DNA of 64,000 bases from CAYVBJ01 sp964517005 (GCA_964517005.1 CAZFAJ010000005.1:4104-68103); one strand, 5' to 3'. Positions 1-9,573 are shown, numbered from the stretch's first letter. Translations and numbers: made by a program. Notes: generated by a model from the sequence alone, not told the origin.

Positions 1-124
1 ACTCACATTCACACATTTCGAGGCGGGATTTCATCATCGTCCGCAAACCATAATGAGGGATGCCGAGGAAAATCCCGGAAGAGAACACGCCGGGTAGCGT
101 TGAGAAAATCTGTCCGTTTGTTGT

Positions 125-330
125 TCTCGGGATTTTACTACGTGGGAATCGCTGCACTCGGTGCGCTCCGCTTTTTACCCCGACAGACTCACTATCTTGT
201 CTTTGGTTATTTATTGTCGGGATTTCGCTGCGCTCTTTATCCCGACAAAATGTCTATCCTGCCTTTGGTTTATTTTATTACTGTCGGGATTTCGCTGCGC
301 TCAACTTCGCTCAACTTCGCTCAATACTTC
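125..330. repeat. Degenerate palindromic intergenic repeat array (no gene in 1-320)
   Basis: Two exact 20-bp copies of a unit starting GTCGGGATTTCGCTGC lie at 216-235 and 283-302, 67 bp apart. A more diverged copy starts near 142 and a fragment lies near 125. Between the copies, segments of the form CTATC(T/C)TG(T/C)CTTTGGTT also recur. Inside the second unit TGTCGGGAT (215-223) pairs with ATCCCGACA (239-247), so each unit could fold as a hairpin. The array ends in a decamer tandem, TCAACTTCGC twice (301-320) plus a partial third copy that runs into the 3' end of the S9 peptidase. Open frames across it are low-complexity translations of the repeat and are not credible proteins. Bases 1-120 show nothing recognisable and may hold the edge of an upstream unit. 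Confidence 0.75.
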
Positions 331-2351
331 TCGAACCATCCAATAATATATCCAACCTTCCGGATTAAATTACTCGGGCGGGAGGCGATGCTGTGGCTTG
401 CATCCGGTATTCTGACAAGAGCCGCATCGATCCCGCGTAGTTTCAGTGCCTGGTAGTACTGTTCCGATTCGCTCATTGGCGTCCGGTAATCGGCTTCACC
501 TGTAAGAAGCATTGCAGGTGTGGATACGTTGCCAACAAGAGAGATAGGCGAAAATTTATGATACTGCTCCGGATCATCCCAGGGCATCTCTGTAAACCAG
601 TATTTGCTGAAAAAAGGATAGGCATCAGCCGTGAGTGCAAAACTATACCAGTTGATGACCGGTTTAGCCACAACTGCAGCAGTAAAGCGGTCTGTCTTTC
701 CGATCGCCCAGGAAGTTAATACACCGCCGCCGCTGCCACCGGTAATGTAGAGACGATCTTCATCAATGTATCCCTGATCAAGCATATAATCGACACCGCT
801 CATCAAATCGTCATGATCTTCACTGGGATAATTGTGATTGATGTAAGCAGCAAACTCAGTGCCGTAACTGGTGCTTCCCCTGGGATTGGTATAGAGAACC
901 ACATATCCTTCTGAGGCCATTAGCTGCAATTCAGGGGAGAATCTTGAACCGTAATTGGCATACGGCCCGCCATGTATTTCAAGAATAAGCGGATATTTCT
1001 TATCCCGGTCAAAGTCGGGAGGTGTGATTACCCATCCATGAATATCTTCACCGTCATGTGAAGATCTGTACCACACCTCTTCAACCCCCCCGGTTTTTTT
1101 GGCTTTGAAAAAATTCTCATTCAGATTTGTGATCTGGGTGATGGCCCGCCGTGTAGGAAAATGGCCTGTTGAAAGCTCAGAAGGACGATCAGTCGTCACT
1201 TTTGTGAATACAAATTGTCCGTTTTGAGCAATACTGTATGAGCCGCCGCCATAGGGACGTCCAATTGTTGTGCTTCCCAGATCAGTTGCCACGAGTGTTA
1301 CCTCACCGTTCAGCCTGATATTGCCAATTTTTGTGGTACCCTGGTCATCATATTGGAAAAAGAGACTTTGGTTATTGGCCGCCCATGTGTGAGAGCCGAT
1401 GTCATAATCAAACCCGGCTGAGATCTCCCGCTTGTTGGATCCGTCTCTGTTCAAGATATGCAGGCCGGTGCGCTGATATCCCACAAAACGATCTTCAAAA
1501 CCAGTGAACGCAATCATCTCACCGTCAGGCGAAATTTTCGGGTTGTTATGTGGCCCGCGGCCATCGGTAAGTTTATCTAAGTCGCCGGTTTCAATAGTCA
1601 ACTCAAATATATGAGTATTATTGGGGTCAAGGTCGGCATCATCAGATCTGTTGGCGGACAAAATGATCGATTCGCCATCGGGCGCCCAGCTGAATGAATT
1701 GTGGTTAAAATCACCACTTGTAACCTGGCGTGGCGCTCCTCCTTCCGCTGAAATCAGGAAAATATGTGTATGAGACGGTTCCAGAAACCCGGCCCCGTCC
1801 GCTCTGTATCGAACATGATCAATAACTTTTGGTGAATCAGCCCACTTTGCACCATTTGGAGGAGAGGGAATATTGGCTATTTTGGGCTTATCAGCAGGCA
1901 CGCTCATTGTAAATGCAATCTGCTCTCCATCCGGAGACCAGGCCAGGTTCGATGGACTTTTTGAGACATTAGTGATGGATGTCGAATTACCGGAATCCAT
2001 CCATCTTACAAAAATCTGGGTCGAACCCTCTTCAGATGATGTGTAAGCGAGTTTTTCTCCGTCAGGCGACCAGGCAAGATTGCCGATAGAATTCAGGCCG
2101 GATGTAATGGCCTGGTGATTATCACCGGTAAATGAGATTTGCCACAAATTGGTATAACGGCGGTCTTCCATAACATCAAATTGATTTCGAAGATAGACGA
2201 TTGTGCTGCCATCGGGAGATATCTCCGGTGATCCTGCCATTTGAAGATCAAAAATATCCATATAGGAAAAATGGTCATCCTGAGCCTGCAAGGTTGCTGA
2301 GCTCAGAAGAAGAAAAAGAAGTGATAGATAAAGGTATAAGGCTCGTTTCAT
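321..2351 (-). CDS. Secreted S9-family peptidase (prolyl oligopeptidase/acylaminoacyl-peptidase type)
   Basis: Predicted serine peptidase with an N-terminal beta-propeller (several WSPDGE-type blades over the first ~400 residues) and a C-terminal alpha/beta hydrolase domain. The catalytic triad is visible: Ser in GGSGGG (about residue 538), Asp in EADYRTP (about 620) and His in DASHS (about 646). These are hallmarks of the S9C group, which clips short peptides. I chose the start at 2351 because it gives a clean signal peptide (MKRALYLYLSLLF... ending ATLQAQ). A start 14 codons upstream (2393) is possible but puts a polar stretch before the signal. The protein is therefore likely periplasmic or exported. 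It stands alone, with no partner on the same strand. Its last codons sit in the tandem decamer repeat. Confidence 0.93.
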   Translation of the reverse strand: MKRALYLYLSLLFLLLSSATLQAQDDHFSYMDIFDLQMAGSPEISPDGSTIVYLRNQFDVMEDRRYTNLWQISFTGDNHQAITSGLNSIGNLAWSPDGEKLAYTSSEEGSTQIFVRWMDSGNSTSITNVSKSPSNLAWSPDGEQIAFTMSVPADKPKIANIPSPPNGAKWADSPKVIDHVRYRADGAGFLEPSHTHIFLISAEGGAPRQVTSGDFNHNSFSWAPDGESIILSANRSDDADLDPNNTHIFELTIETGDLDKLTDGRGPHNNPKISPDGEMIAFTGFEDRFVGYQRTGLHILNRDGSNKREISAGFDYDIGSHTWAANNQSLFFQYDDQGTTKIGNIRLNGEVTLVATDLGSTTIGRPYGGGSYSIAQNGQFVFTKVTTDRPSELSTGHFPTRRAITQITNLNENFFKAKKTGGVEEVWYRSSHDGEDIHGWVITPPDFDRDKKYPLILEIHGGPYANYGSRFSPELQLMASEGYVVLYTNPRGSTSYGTEFAAYINHNYPSEDHDDLMSGVDYMLDQGYIDEDRLYITGGSGGGVLTSWAIGKTDRFTAAVVAKPVINWYSFALTADAYPFFSKYWFTEMPWDDPEQYHKFSPISLVGNVSTPAMLLTGEADYRTPMSESEQYYQALKLRGIDAALVRIPDASHSIASRPSNLIRKVGYIIGWFEKY

Positions 2352-2495
2352 AAATCCTGTTTTGTATTGGTTCGGGGTCTGTTTATGAATCACAGTTTAA
2401 GAAAAGGATTCCAAAGTTCAGAATTTTTATGAGAATGTTGCTTTCTTTTACAACTTTATATTTCATTCTTCTTTGGTAATAATGACAAATATAAC

Positions 2496-2981
2496 ATGAT
2501 ATATATTGTGATGGGTGTTTCAGGGGCCGGGAAAACCAGGGTCGGGAAAATTCTCGCCGAAGAGTTGTCGCTGCCGTTTTACGATGCGGATGATTTTCAC
2601 CCGCAGTTTAACGTAGAAAAAATGAAATCCGGAAAACCGCTGGATGATTATGACCGAAAACCGTGGCTTGAAGATCTTGCAAATAAGATTGTACAATGGC
2701 AGAACGAAGGTGGCGCTGTACTGGCTTGTTCAGCACTGAAAAAATCATACAGACAGTTATTGAAAAGTAAAGCGGAATCAGGTGTTCAATTTATCTACCT
2801 GAAAGGAAGGCCTGATATGATCGGTAAAAGGCTTCGAAAGCGCGAAGGGCACTATATGCCTCCGGACCTGCTGGATTCCCAATTTGAAGCACTGGAAGAA
2901 CCTGAACAAGCAGTTGTTGTCTCTGTTGATAAAAAGCCGGAGCAGATTGTTGATGAAATAGTAAAACGTATTTCCGGCTGA
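2496..2981 (+). CDS. gntK: Gluconokinase
   Basis: Phosphorylates D-gluconate to 6-phosphogluconate with ATP. The 161-residue length is normal for the small GntK family. A P-loop GVSGAGKT occupies residues 7-14. Other family signatures are FYDADDFHP, the DDYDRKPWL segment and ACSALKKSYR. The next genes encode 6-phosphogluconate dehydrogenase and a gluconate symporter, so uptake, phosphorylation and oxidative decarboxylation of gluconate are encoded together. No GntR-type repressor is seen nearby. Cytosolic. Confidence 0.95.
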   Translation: MIYIVMGVSGAGKTRVGKILAEELSLPFYDADDFHPQFNVEKMKSGKPLDDYDRKPWLEDLANKIVQWQNEGGAVLACSALKKSYRQLLKSKAESGVQFIYLKGRPDMIGKRLRKREGHYMPPDLLDSQFEALEEPEQAVVVSVDKKPEQIVDEIVKRISG

Positions 2982-3082
2982 AACTGGTTCAGGCCTCTGT
3001 CACGAATCAAAACCCGTAAAAAAATGAATTCGCAATTCTGAACCTAACCTTTTACATTCGATTAACCTGATAAAATCAATTT

Positions 3083-4537
3083 ATGCTCAGTAAAAAGAAA
3101 TCACAAATTGGAGTATACGGTCTTGGGGTCATGGGAAGAAATCTGGCTCTTAACCTGGAGAGGAATGGTTTTAAAGTCTCGGTCTACAACCGTACTACAG
3201 AAGGAGAAGAGCATGTAACTATTGATTTCCTGCAAAATGAGGGATGGAATAAAAATATAACCGGGTTTGAGGCTATTGAAGATTTTACCGGATCACTTGC
3301 AGATCCGGGAATTATTCTTATAATGGTGCCCGCAGGTAAAGCCGTTGACGAAGTAACCGGAAAACTGCAGCCGATTTTGAATGAGGGCGCAATCATTATT
3401 GACGGAGGAAATTCAAATTTTGAAGATACAGAACGCCGTGTAAGTGAGATGGCGAACGAGGGAATCCGGTTCATAGGAATGGGGGTATCCGGCGGAGAAG
3501 AGGGAGCACTCAACGGTCCGTCCCTGATGCCGGGAGGAAATCCGGAAGCATGGGGCGATGTGAAACCTTTCTTGATGAAAATTGCTGCCAAAAATCCGGC
3601 GGGTGAACCTTGCTGTGAATGGGTGGGAGAAGGCGGTGCCGGACATTTTGTAAAAATGGTGCACAACGGCATTGAGTATGCCGATATGCAGCTGCTTGCC
3701 GAAAGCTATCATGTTATGAGAGATCTTGCGGGCCTCGGTTATGATGAAATGGCAGCTGTTTACGAGGAGTGGAACCGTGGACTTCTGAATAGTTATCTCA
3801 TTGAAATTACGGCTGATATCATGAGTTCAAATGATACGGATGGCCGGCCGCTGCTTGAAAAGATTCTGGATGTTGCGGGTCAGAAGGGGACAGGTAAATG
3901 GACGTCTGTCCATGCTCTTGAAATTGGGGTTCCTCTTCCTGCAACCACGTCTGCGGTGATCAGCCGCTTTGTTTCCGGGTATCTTGCCATCCGAAGCGAT
4001 GCACACGATCGTTTTAAGATGTCATTTCCGGATAACCTGCCGGAAACTGAAGCTCTGCTTGAAAATCTGAAACATGCGATCATTTCCTCGCGCATTATGT
4101 CACTCACTGAAGGGTTTTTTCTGATTAAAGAGGCTTCTCTTCAAAGAGGTTGGGAAATTAATCTCTCTTCGGTTTCAAAAATCTGGCAGGGCGGATGCAT
4201 CATCCGTTCTGAAATGCTTAAGGAGGCCGAATCATCCTTTCTGAAAGAAGAGGAGTTGGGTTTATTGATGATGGCACCGTTTTTTGCCGGACAGATTTCA
4301 GATTCTGTGCAGGGTTTGAGAAACACAATTTCGATGGCAGTAAAACATGGACTGCCTGTTCCGGGGATGTCCGCTGCACTTGCCTGTTTTGATTCACTGC
4401 GATGCGGAAAATTGCCCCTGAACCTGACCCAGGCACAGCGGGATTATTTTGGCGCTCATACCTATGAGAGGGTTGACAAAAAGCGCGGTGAATTCTTTCA
4501 TACAGACTGGAATAACCGAAATGATGATATTAACTAA
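3083..4537 (+). CDS. gnd: 6-phosphogluconate dehydrogenase, decarboxylating
   Basis: Oxidises 6-phosphogluconate to ribulose 5-phosphate and CO2 with reduction of NADP. The 484-residue length fits the long homodimeric family. The Rossmann motif GVYGLGVMGRNLAL is at residues 11-24. The substrate and catalytic region reads VSGGEEGAL...LMPGG and KMVHNGIEYADMQ, with the catalytic Lys and the HNGIEY signature intact. It lies about 100 bp after gntK and 51 bp before the gluconate permease. Its product would feed pentose phosphate metabolism together with the transketolase at 59471. Confidence 0.96.
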   Translation: MLSKKKSQIGVYGLGVMGRNLALNLERNGFKVSVYNRTTEGEEHVTIDFLQNEGWNKNITGFEAIEDFTGSLADPGIILIMVPAGKAVDEVTGKLQPILNEGAIIIDGGNSNFEDTERRVSEMANEGIRFIGMGVSGGEEGALNGPSLMPGGNPEAWGDVKPFLMKIAAKNPAGEPCCEWVGEGGAGHFVKMVHNGIEYADMQLLAESYHVMRDLAGLGYDEMAAVYEEWNRGLLNSYLIEITADIMSSNDTDGRPLLEKILDVAGQKGTGKWTSVHALEIGVPLPATTSAVISRFVSGYLAIRSDAHDRFKMSFPDNLPETEALLENLKHAIISSRIMSLTEGFFLIKEASLQRGWEINLSSVSKIWQGGCIIRSEMLKEAESSFLKEEELGLLMMAPFFAGQISDSVQGLRNTISMAVKHGLPVPGMSAALACFDSLRCGKLPLNLTQAQRDYFGAHTYERVDKKRGEFFHTDWNNRNDDIN

Positions 4538-4588
4538 TTTAAAAAAGCACTGCCTATCAACTGTGCTGCTTTAGCTAACTGACATTTT

Positions 4589-5947
4589 ATGGGTGCATTA
4601 CAATTACTGATTGTTACATTTTTTGGTGTAGTTCTGCTGCTGCTGCTTGTAACCCGGTTAAAACTGAACGCTTTTATTGCATTGCTCATAACGAGTATGT
4701 TTATAGGTATCGGTGCCGGTATGCCAGTGGATGTTATTCTTGAGAGTATGCAGGAGGGGATGGGCGGAACGCTCGGTTTTGTAGCTACAGTAGTAGGCCT
4801 GGGTGCCATTTTTGGACAGATTCTGGAACATTCGGGCGGTGCTTCGGCTCTGGCAAAATATCTGCTGAATAAATTCGGTGACGAAAACGCCTCCTGGGCA
4901 ATGATGATCACAGGTTTTTTAGTAGCCATCCCTGTTTTTTTTGATGTTGGTTTTATTATTCTCGTTCCGCTGGTTTACGCTCTTGCCAGGAAAACAGGTA
5001 AGTCACTTCTCTACTATGGTATTCCGCTTCTCACCGGTCTTGCTGTTACTCACAGTTTTATTCCCCCGACTCCGGGACCTATCGCTGTAGCAGAAATTGT
5101 GAATGCAGACCTGGGCTGGGTGATTCTGTTTGGAGTGATTATCGGCATCCCCACAGCGATTATAGCAGGCCCGCTCTTTGGGCGGTATATCAGTAAAAAA
5201 ATATATGTTGGTATTCCCGACTATATGGAATGGGAAGAATCGGGAATTTCCGATGACTCTGAACTGCCATCATTCGGATTGATTGCCTCCATTATTGCGA
5301 TTCCGCTTGTCTTGATTCTCTTTAATACTCTTACCAACCTGTTGGTAGATCAGCAAATTATTGAAGCGGGTATCCATACTGATGTGATGAGATTTTTGGG
5401 CCATCCTTTTGTTGCCTTAACAATTGCTGTTTTAATGGCTCTCTACTGGCTCGGCAGCAAAAGGGGGACTACCCGGGAACAGCTTTCTGAGCTGAGTATT
5501 AAAGCTATGCAGCCGGCCGGGATTATCATTTTGATTACAGGTGCAGGCGGTGTGCTTAAACAAGTTCTTATTGACAGCGGAGTTGGAGATTTACTGGCGG
5601 TGACAATGTCTGACATGGGGTTCCCCGTGATTGTGCTGGCATACCTGATAGCATGTGCGGTTCGGGTAACGCAGGGTTCTGCCACAGTTGCCATGATTAC
5701 AGCGGCGGGTATTTCAGCACCGGTGATAGAACAGTTTTCACTTTCGGAGCCTCAAATTGCACTGGTTGTGCTTGCAATTGCTTCCGGTGCCACTATATTG
5801 TCTCACGTAAATGACAGTGGTTTCTGGCTGGTGAACAGATACCTGGGGCTGTCCGAAAAGGAGACGCTGCAATCATGGACGGTCATGGAGACAATAATAT
5901 CCGTAACCGGATTTCTGCTTGCCGCCGGGTTGAGCCTGTTTGTTTAA
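4589..5947 (+). CDS. gntP: Gluconate:H+ symporter, GntP family
   Basis: A 452-residue polytopic inner-membrane protein, hydrophobic almost throughout, with family features such as GAIFGQILEHSGGA, HSFIPPTPGP and a C-terminal THVNDSGFW-like segment (LSHVNDSGFWLVNRY). GntP proteins import gluconate or related sugar acids with protons. Its position directly after gntK and gnd makes gluconate the likely substrate. The stop lies only 6 bp from the stop of the convergent TPR gene. A weak stem (5958-5973) followed by seven T (5978-5984) inside that gene's 3' end could serve as its terminator. Confidence 0.92.
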   Translation: MGALQLLIVTFFGVVLLLLLVTRLKLNAFIALLITSMFIGIGAGMPVDVILESMQEGMGGTLGFVATVVGLGAIFGQILEHSGGASALAKYLLNKFGDENASWAMMITGFLVAIPVFFDVGFIILVPLVYALARKTGKSLLYYGIPLLTGLAVTHSFIPPTPGPIAVAEIVNADLGWVILFGVIIGIPTAIIAGPLFGRYISKKIYVGIPDYMEWEESGISDDSELPSFGLIASIIAIPLVLILFNTLTNLLVDQQIIEAGIHTDVMRFLGHPFVALTIAVLMALYWLGSKRGTTREQLSELSIKAMQPAGIIILITGAGGVLKQVLIDSGVGDLLAVTMSDMGFPVIVLAYLIACAVRVTQGSATVAMITAAGISAPVIEQFSLSEPQIALVVLAIASGATILSHVNDSGFWLVNRYLGLSEKETLQSWTVMETIISVTGFLLAAGLSLFV

Positions 5948-5953
5948 CAAAGA

Positions 5954-6589
5954 TTAGTCTCTGATTTCGGAGATAAGTTTTTTTAAATCCTCATGTTCCG
6001 GTTCTGCATTCAAGCCTCTTTCAGCATACTCTAATGCTTTTTGGTGAACTCCCGATTTCTGTAGAATCCAGGCAATATTGAACCAGGCGTCTGCAAAGTC
6101 AGCATCCAGATTTATCGCTGTTTCATAGCATTTTGCCGCTTCAATATGCCTGTTTTGACGAAGATGACAATTACCGAGATTAAAATATGAAAGAGCATCA
6201 TCCGGATTGATTTTTGTCAAATAACGGAAAAGCTCAACAGCCTTTTCAGGTTCGCCTGAAATTTCATACTGGCCGGCAAGATTATTGAGCGACGGAATGT
6301 GATCAGCTTTCAGTTCCAATGCCTGCAAGTAGTGATCAATAGCCCGGTCAGGCATATTTTTTTCACTAAAGGAGTTGCCGAGATTAAAGTGATATGCTTC
6401 TTTGTTTGGATTGAGTTCCAGAGCCTTTTGCAGCGCAAAAATTGATTGATCGTATTCGCCAATCAGGTAGTATCCTACACCCAATTCATTCCAGGTATGA
6501 TCGTCGTCCGGTTTATTTTTCAGCTCTTCTTTAATCCGGCTGATTTCGTTCGTAATCTTTTCCATAAGTTTAATAATATCCGGTGTCAA
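5954..6589 (-). CDS. TPR-repeat protein
   Basis: 211 residues made almost entirely of tetratricopeptide repeats (units with A-L-L-N-P and Y-N-L-G-N patterns from about residue 25 to 200), so a helical scaffold for protein-protein contacts. There is no signal peptide, so it is probably cytosolic. The start used is a TTG whose last two bases form the stop of the upstream patatin gene; an ATG eight codons inside (6565) is an alternative. The tight overlap implies translational coupling with the patatin/outer-membrane protein, but the functional link is unknown. Confidence 0.85.
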   Translation of the reverse strand: MTPDIIKLMEKITNEISRIKEELKNKPDDDHTWNELGVGYYLIGEYDQSIFALQKALELNPNKEAYHFNLGNSFSEKNMPDRAIDHYLQALELKADHIPSLNNLAGQYEISGEPEKAVELFRYLTKINPDDALSYFNLGNCHLRQNRHIEAAKCYETAINLDADFADAWFNIAWILQKSGVHQKALEYAERGLNAEPEHEDLKKLISEIRD

Positions 6590-8766
6590 AAATGATATCC
6601 AATCTGAACCTCAAAACGAACAGAGTGCTCGTTGCTTGTCGATACGATAGCTTTTACGGGACCGGCAATTGTTAACAAACCTGCGGCTGCACTAAAACCG
6701 TATTGATTCTCTTCGGTAAGTTTCATATTCCACTTATCGGGCGTGCGTCCATAGTAGAGATTGCCCTCTAAAAATTTGTTTTTTAGTGGTTCAATCTGTA
6801 ATCCTCCGGTAATCATCTGTAGATTACGGGAGGTAAGCTCATACCTTTCGAATCCGCCGAACCGCAGATATCCCAATTTAGAATCATAGCGGTTCAGGCC
6901 AAACCAGTAGTTCCACGGTAACTCATCACCGGTGGTTCTGCCGGAATAAAAACTGCTTCTTAAAGAGAGGGTCGGTGATACTGGCAGGTATCCTTCCCAA
7001 AAAAGGCGAATCATGCTGAAGTTTTCCGGACTCAGAATGGCATCGCCGCTGAAAACACCTTCAAGAAGTAAATTTTGTCCGCGGCGGGTAAATGCCTTCC
7101 GGTCAAAACTATTCAACCAAAACAGGGCGTTCAGGGCATGATTGCTCTTACTGGAAAAAGGCAGTAATTCGCGATTTACTTCATTTGTAAAGAAAACAAA
7201 ATCTTTTCTGATTCCGGCCTCAAACAAGAAAGTGTTATTAAAATAGTTTCCCACAGATATCTCTGTGCGAATAATGTTATTGGTAAAATTTGACCGCTGA
7301 CTAAAATCTTCAAAATATCGAACATCTTCCGATAAGAAAGCCGCCCTCAATCTTGCTCCAAATCTTGATACCTGTCCGCCAAACGTAAGATAATCCACAA
7401 CAGCATTCAGTTCACTGCCCAATCGTAAATTCAGTTGAAGCACAGAATTTCTGTAAAGGAGGTTTCTGAAAGTAGATTCCAGATTTACCGATGCGGTTGT
7501 TTTCGTTTCAATTCTTGCACCGATTCTGAATACATCTTCCTGATTTTCATCAACATTTATTTGAAGATTGTAAAAATATGAGGTGTCGGGTACGATTCGA
7601 TAGGTTACGAGATCAAAGAGCTGTGTGCTGTAAAGCCGGTTTATCCGTTCTTCAATAATAGCCGGTGTAACAAACATACCCGGATCAATTTCTATCTCAT
7701 TCAGGATAAATTCGGTACTGAGTGCACTGTTTCCAATCACTTCCACACGGTTAACCGGAAGACCTGCTTCACCTGAAAAAGATGTACGCAGATTGTCGCC
7801 GGCCTGTTTGTTTGCTATCTCCTTAAAAAGCTCCATGTGCTTTCGCGCCTCCACCTCTCCGATGGGTATAAACTGATCTGCCACATCAAAGTCAGCCATG
7901 GAATAGTTCATTATTTTATCAGGAACAATCAGAAGATCAGCCAGTTCGCCCTGAGCATCCATCTGTTCATTAATACGAAAACTGATGGTCTGTGTAAAAA
8001 TATCTGTTAGTGTGTTTAAGCTGTCCATCGGCTGAAGCGGGGCGGCAACATTTACGGCAATGATATAATCGGCTCCCATATCAACGGCTTCCTGAACCGG
8101 CAGGTTTTGAGAAAGGCCGCCGTCAATCAGGTGTTTTCCATCTACAGTATGAGGTGTCATTAGTGAGGGGATGGAAACACTTGCGCGCAAGGCATCAGGC
8201 AGGTAGCCGGAACGCATAACAACCGGATCACCGGTTTCCAGATCGGTTGCAACAGCGGCAAAGGGTATTGGAAACAAATCAAATGAATTTGTGCCGTGAG
8301 CAGGCCAGGTAAGATTTGAAAATAGCATGTATAAATTTTGCCCCTTGATGATTCCCGCAGGTAAATCAATCCCTTTCTTCTTGATGGGAAATGAAATAAT
8401 TGATTGATTGCTGAACTCTTTCTGGTAAACAGAGGAGAATCGAAAACTGGGTTTTTCTGTAAAGAGAGAAAGAAAATCGCTTGAAATAACCAGCTCTGTG
8501 AGTTGTTCCGTTGAGTAACCGATGGAATAGAGCCCGCCGACCACACTTCCCATGCTTGTACCTGTGATGTAGTCTATTCGCACACCCGTTTCCTCCAGTA
8601 CATTTAAAATACCAATGTGAGCAATACCCTTGGCGCCGCCTCCACTCAATACAAGCCCCACCTTTGGATTATCAGGGATTTCAGAATTGGGTTTGGAGGC
8701 CGTTTGTGCATTCAGAATACCCGGAATCAGAAAAATCACAAGCAGTGAGAACAGGATTGTGCGCAT
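6586..8766 (-). CDS. Patatin-like phospholipase fused to an outer-membrane barrel (type Vd-like)
   Basis: The N-terminal patatin domain has the glycine-rich oxyanion loop GGGAKG (about residue 42), the nucleophile motif GTSMG (about 72) and the catalytic Asp in DGG (about 215). This is followed by a POTRA-like segment (about 330-410, NRVEVIGNSALSTEFI...) and some 300 residues of alternating aromatic/polar beta-strands ending in a terminal aromatic (VQIGYHF), typical of an Omp85-type barrel. The start at 8766 gives a good signal peptide (MRTILFSLLVIFLIPGILNAQ); a TTG 15 codons upstream (8811) also exists. The architecture matches PlpD/FplA-type autotransporters (type Vd) or the related NTE-family surface-antigen proteins of Bacteroidota. 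A lipase role at the cell surface is inferred. Confidence 0.9.
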   Translation of the reverse strand: MRTILFSLLVIFLIPGILNAQTASKPNSEIPDNPKVGLVLSGGGAKGIAHIGILNVLEETGVRIDYITGTSMGSVVGGLYSIGYSTEQLTELVISSDFLSLFTEKPSFRFSSVYQKEFSNQSIISFPIKKKGIDLPAGIIKGQNLYMLFSNLTWPAHGTNSFDLFPIPFAAVATDLETGDPVVMRSGYLPDALRASVSIPSLMTPHTVDGKHLIDGGLSQNLPVQEAVDMGADYIIAVNVAAPLQPMDSLNTLTDIFTQTISFRINEQMDAQGELADLLIVPDKIMNYSMADFDVADQFIPIGEVEARKHMELFKEIANKQAGDNLRTSFSGEAGLPVNRVEVIGNSALSTEFILNEIEIDPGMFVTPAIIEERINRLYSTQLFDLVTYRIVPDTSYFYNLQINVDENQEDVFRIGARIETKTTASVNLESTFRNLLYRNSVLQLNLRLGSELNAVVDYLTFGGQVSRFGARLRAAFLSEDVRYFEDFSQRSNFTNNIIRTEISVGNYFNNTFLFEAGIRKDFVFFTNEVNRELLPFSSKSNHALNALFWLNSFDRKAFTRRGQNLLLEGVFSGDAILSPENFSMIRLFWEGYLPVSPTLSLRSSFYSGRTTGDELPWNYWFGLNRYDSKLGYLRFGGFERYELTSRNLQMITGGLQIEPLKNKFLEGNLYYGRTPDKWNMKLTEENQYGFSAAAGLLTIAGPVKAIVSTSNEHSVRFEVQIGYHF

Positions 8767-8852
8767 CAGCAGATAAAGAATTATGGGAAATCTGTGTATT
8801 GACAGATTCAATATTTACTCAGCTGGCAAGATAAGAAAAAAAGGTTGGATTT

Positions 8853-9230
8853 TTATCCCGTAAATGCGTCTTGGAGCGCATTCTCCAGTTTATCTTTTGT
8901 AAGCGGCTTCTCAATGAAAGCCTCGTACTTTGTGGCTTTGGCTCTCTCTTTAGTAAAACTTTCAGAATTACCGGTTACATAAATCACCTTCACTTTCGAT
9001 TTTTTTCGGATTCGTTGCATAGCTTCGATTCCGTCTATATTATTACCAAGACGAATATCCATAATGATAAGATCAACTCCTTTGAGTTTAAGAGCCGAAT
9101 TGACGGCTGATTCTCCATCAGAAGCTGTGGCCAGAACCGTGTGTCCAAGGTTATTGATCAGCCTCTCCATTATGATTTGCTGAATGCCATCATCTTCTAC
9201 GAGTAATATTTTTTTGGGTGTAATAGCCAC
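8853..9230 (-). CDS. Single-domain response regulator (CheY-like receiver)
   Basis: 125 residues containing only a receiver domain. The acidic pair is at VEDD (residues 11-14), the phosphoacceptor Asp is D58 in IIMDIRLG, the Thr switch is in YVTGNSE and the Lys is in IEKPL. With no output domain it acts through protein contacts or as a phosphorelay intermediate. The start is GTG. No kinase is adjacent; the nearest histidine-kinase-like gene in the window is at 44385. The role is not assignable from sequence. Confidence 0.92.
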   Translation of the reverse strand: MAITPKKILLVEDDGIQQIIMERLINNLGHTVLATASDGESAVNSALKLKGVDLIIMDIRLGNNIDGIEAMQRIRKKSKVKVIYVTGNSESFTKERAKATKYEAFIEKPLTKDKLENALQDAFTG

Positions 9231-9342
9231 TCTACCGTTGTCCCATATTTAGAGTTACCGACAAAGAATATGTAAATATTGTTTCTATAAAGGAGATTTT
9301 ACCTGTAAAAATGTTACAAAATATTTTCATCTGCTAAATGAT

Positions 9343-9573
9343 TTATTTACGAAATGTATAACCTTTCTTACCAAGAATTTTTTTTACTTTTTCTGTATGA
9401 GAGCCCTGTAAAATTATTGATTTCCGCTCAACATGTCCACCGGCGCCGCAAGAAGATTTTAATTCTTTAGCCAAATCTTCAATTACCTGCGGATTATGGC
9501 CGATTTCTGATATCACCGTGAGGGGATTTCCGGTACCGGGATTTCTTTTTTCTTTTATTTTAATATTCATCAT
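9343..9573 (-). CDS. SUI1/eIF1-like translation factor (YciH family)
   Basis: 76-residue basic protein matching the core SUI1 domain: LAKELKSSCGAGGHV...SIILQGSHTEKVKKIL. It is shorter than E. coli YciH (about 108 residues), lacking the N-terminal extension, which is common in this group. The domain binds the small ribosomal subunit in eukaryotic eIF1; the bacterial role is not settled. Two consecutive ATG codons open the frame. It is monocistronic, divergent from the nuclease-bshC operon. Confidence 0.88.
   Translation of the reverse strand: MMNIKIKEKRNPGTGNPLTVISEIGHNPQVIEDLAKELKSSCGAGGHVERKSIILQGSHTEKVKKILGKKGYTFRK

Noticed and set aside
60..456. Overlapping open frames at the left edge, up to 118 residues
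   Set aside because: They translate the palindromic repeats (recurring GFRCALYPDK-like strings) in several frames and run antisense into the S9 peptidase; no real protein features.
3184..3672. Long antisense frame inside gnd
   Set aside because: Pro/Ser-rich shadow of a confidently identified gene; no start context or family resemblance.
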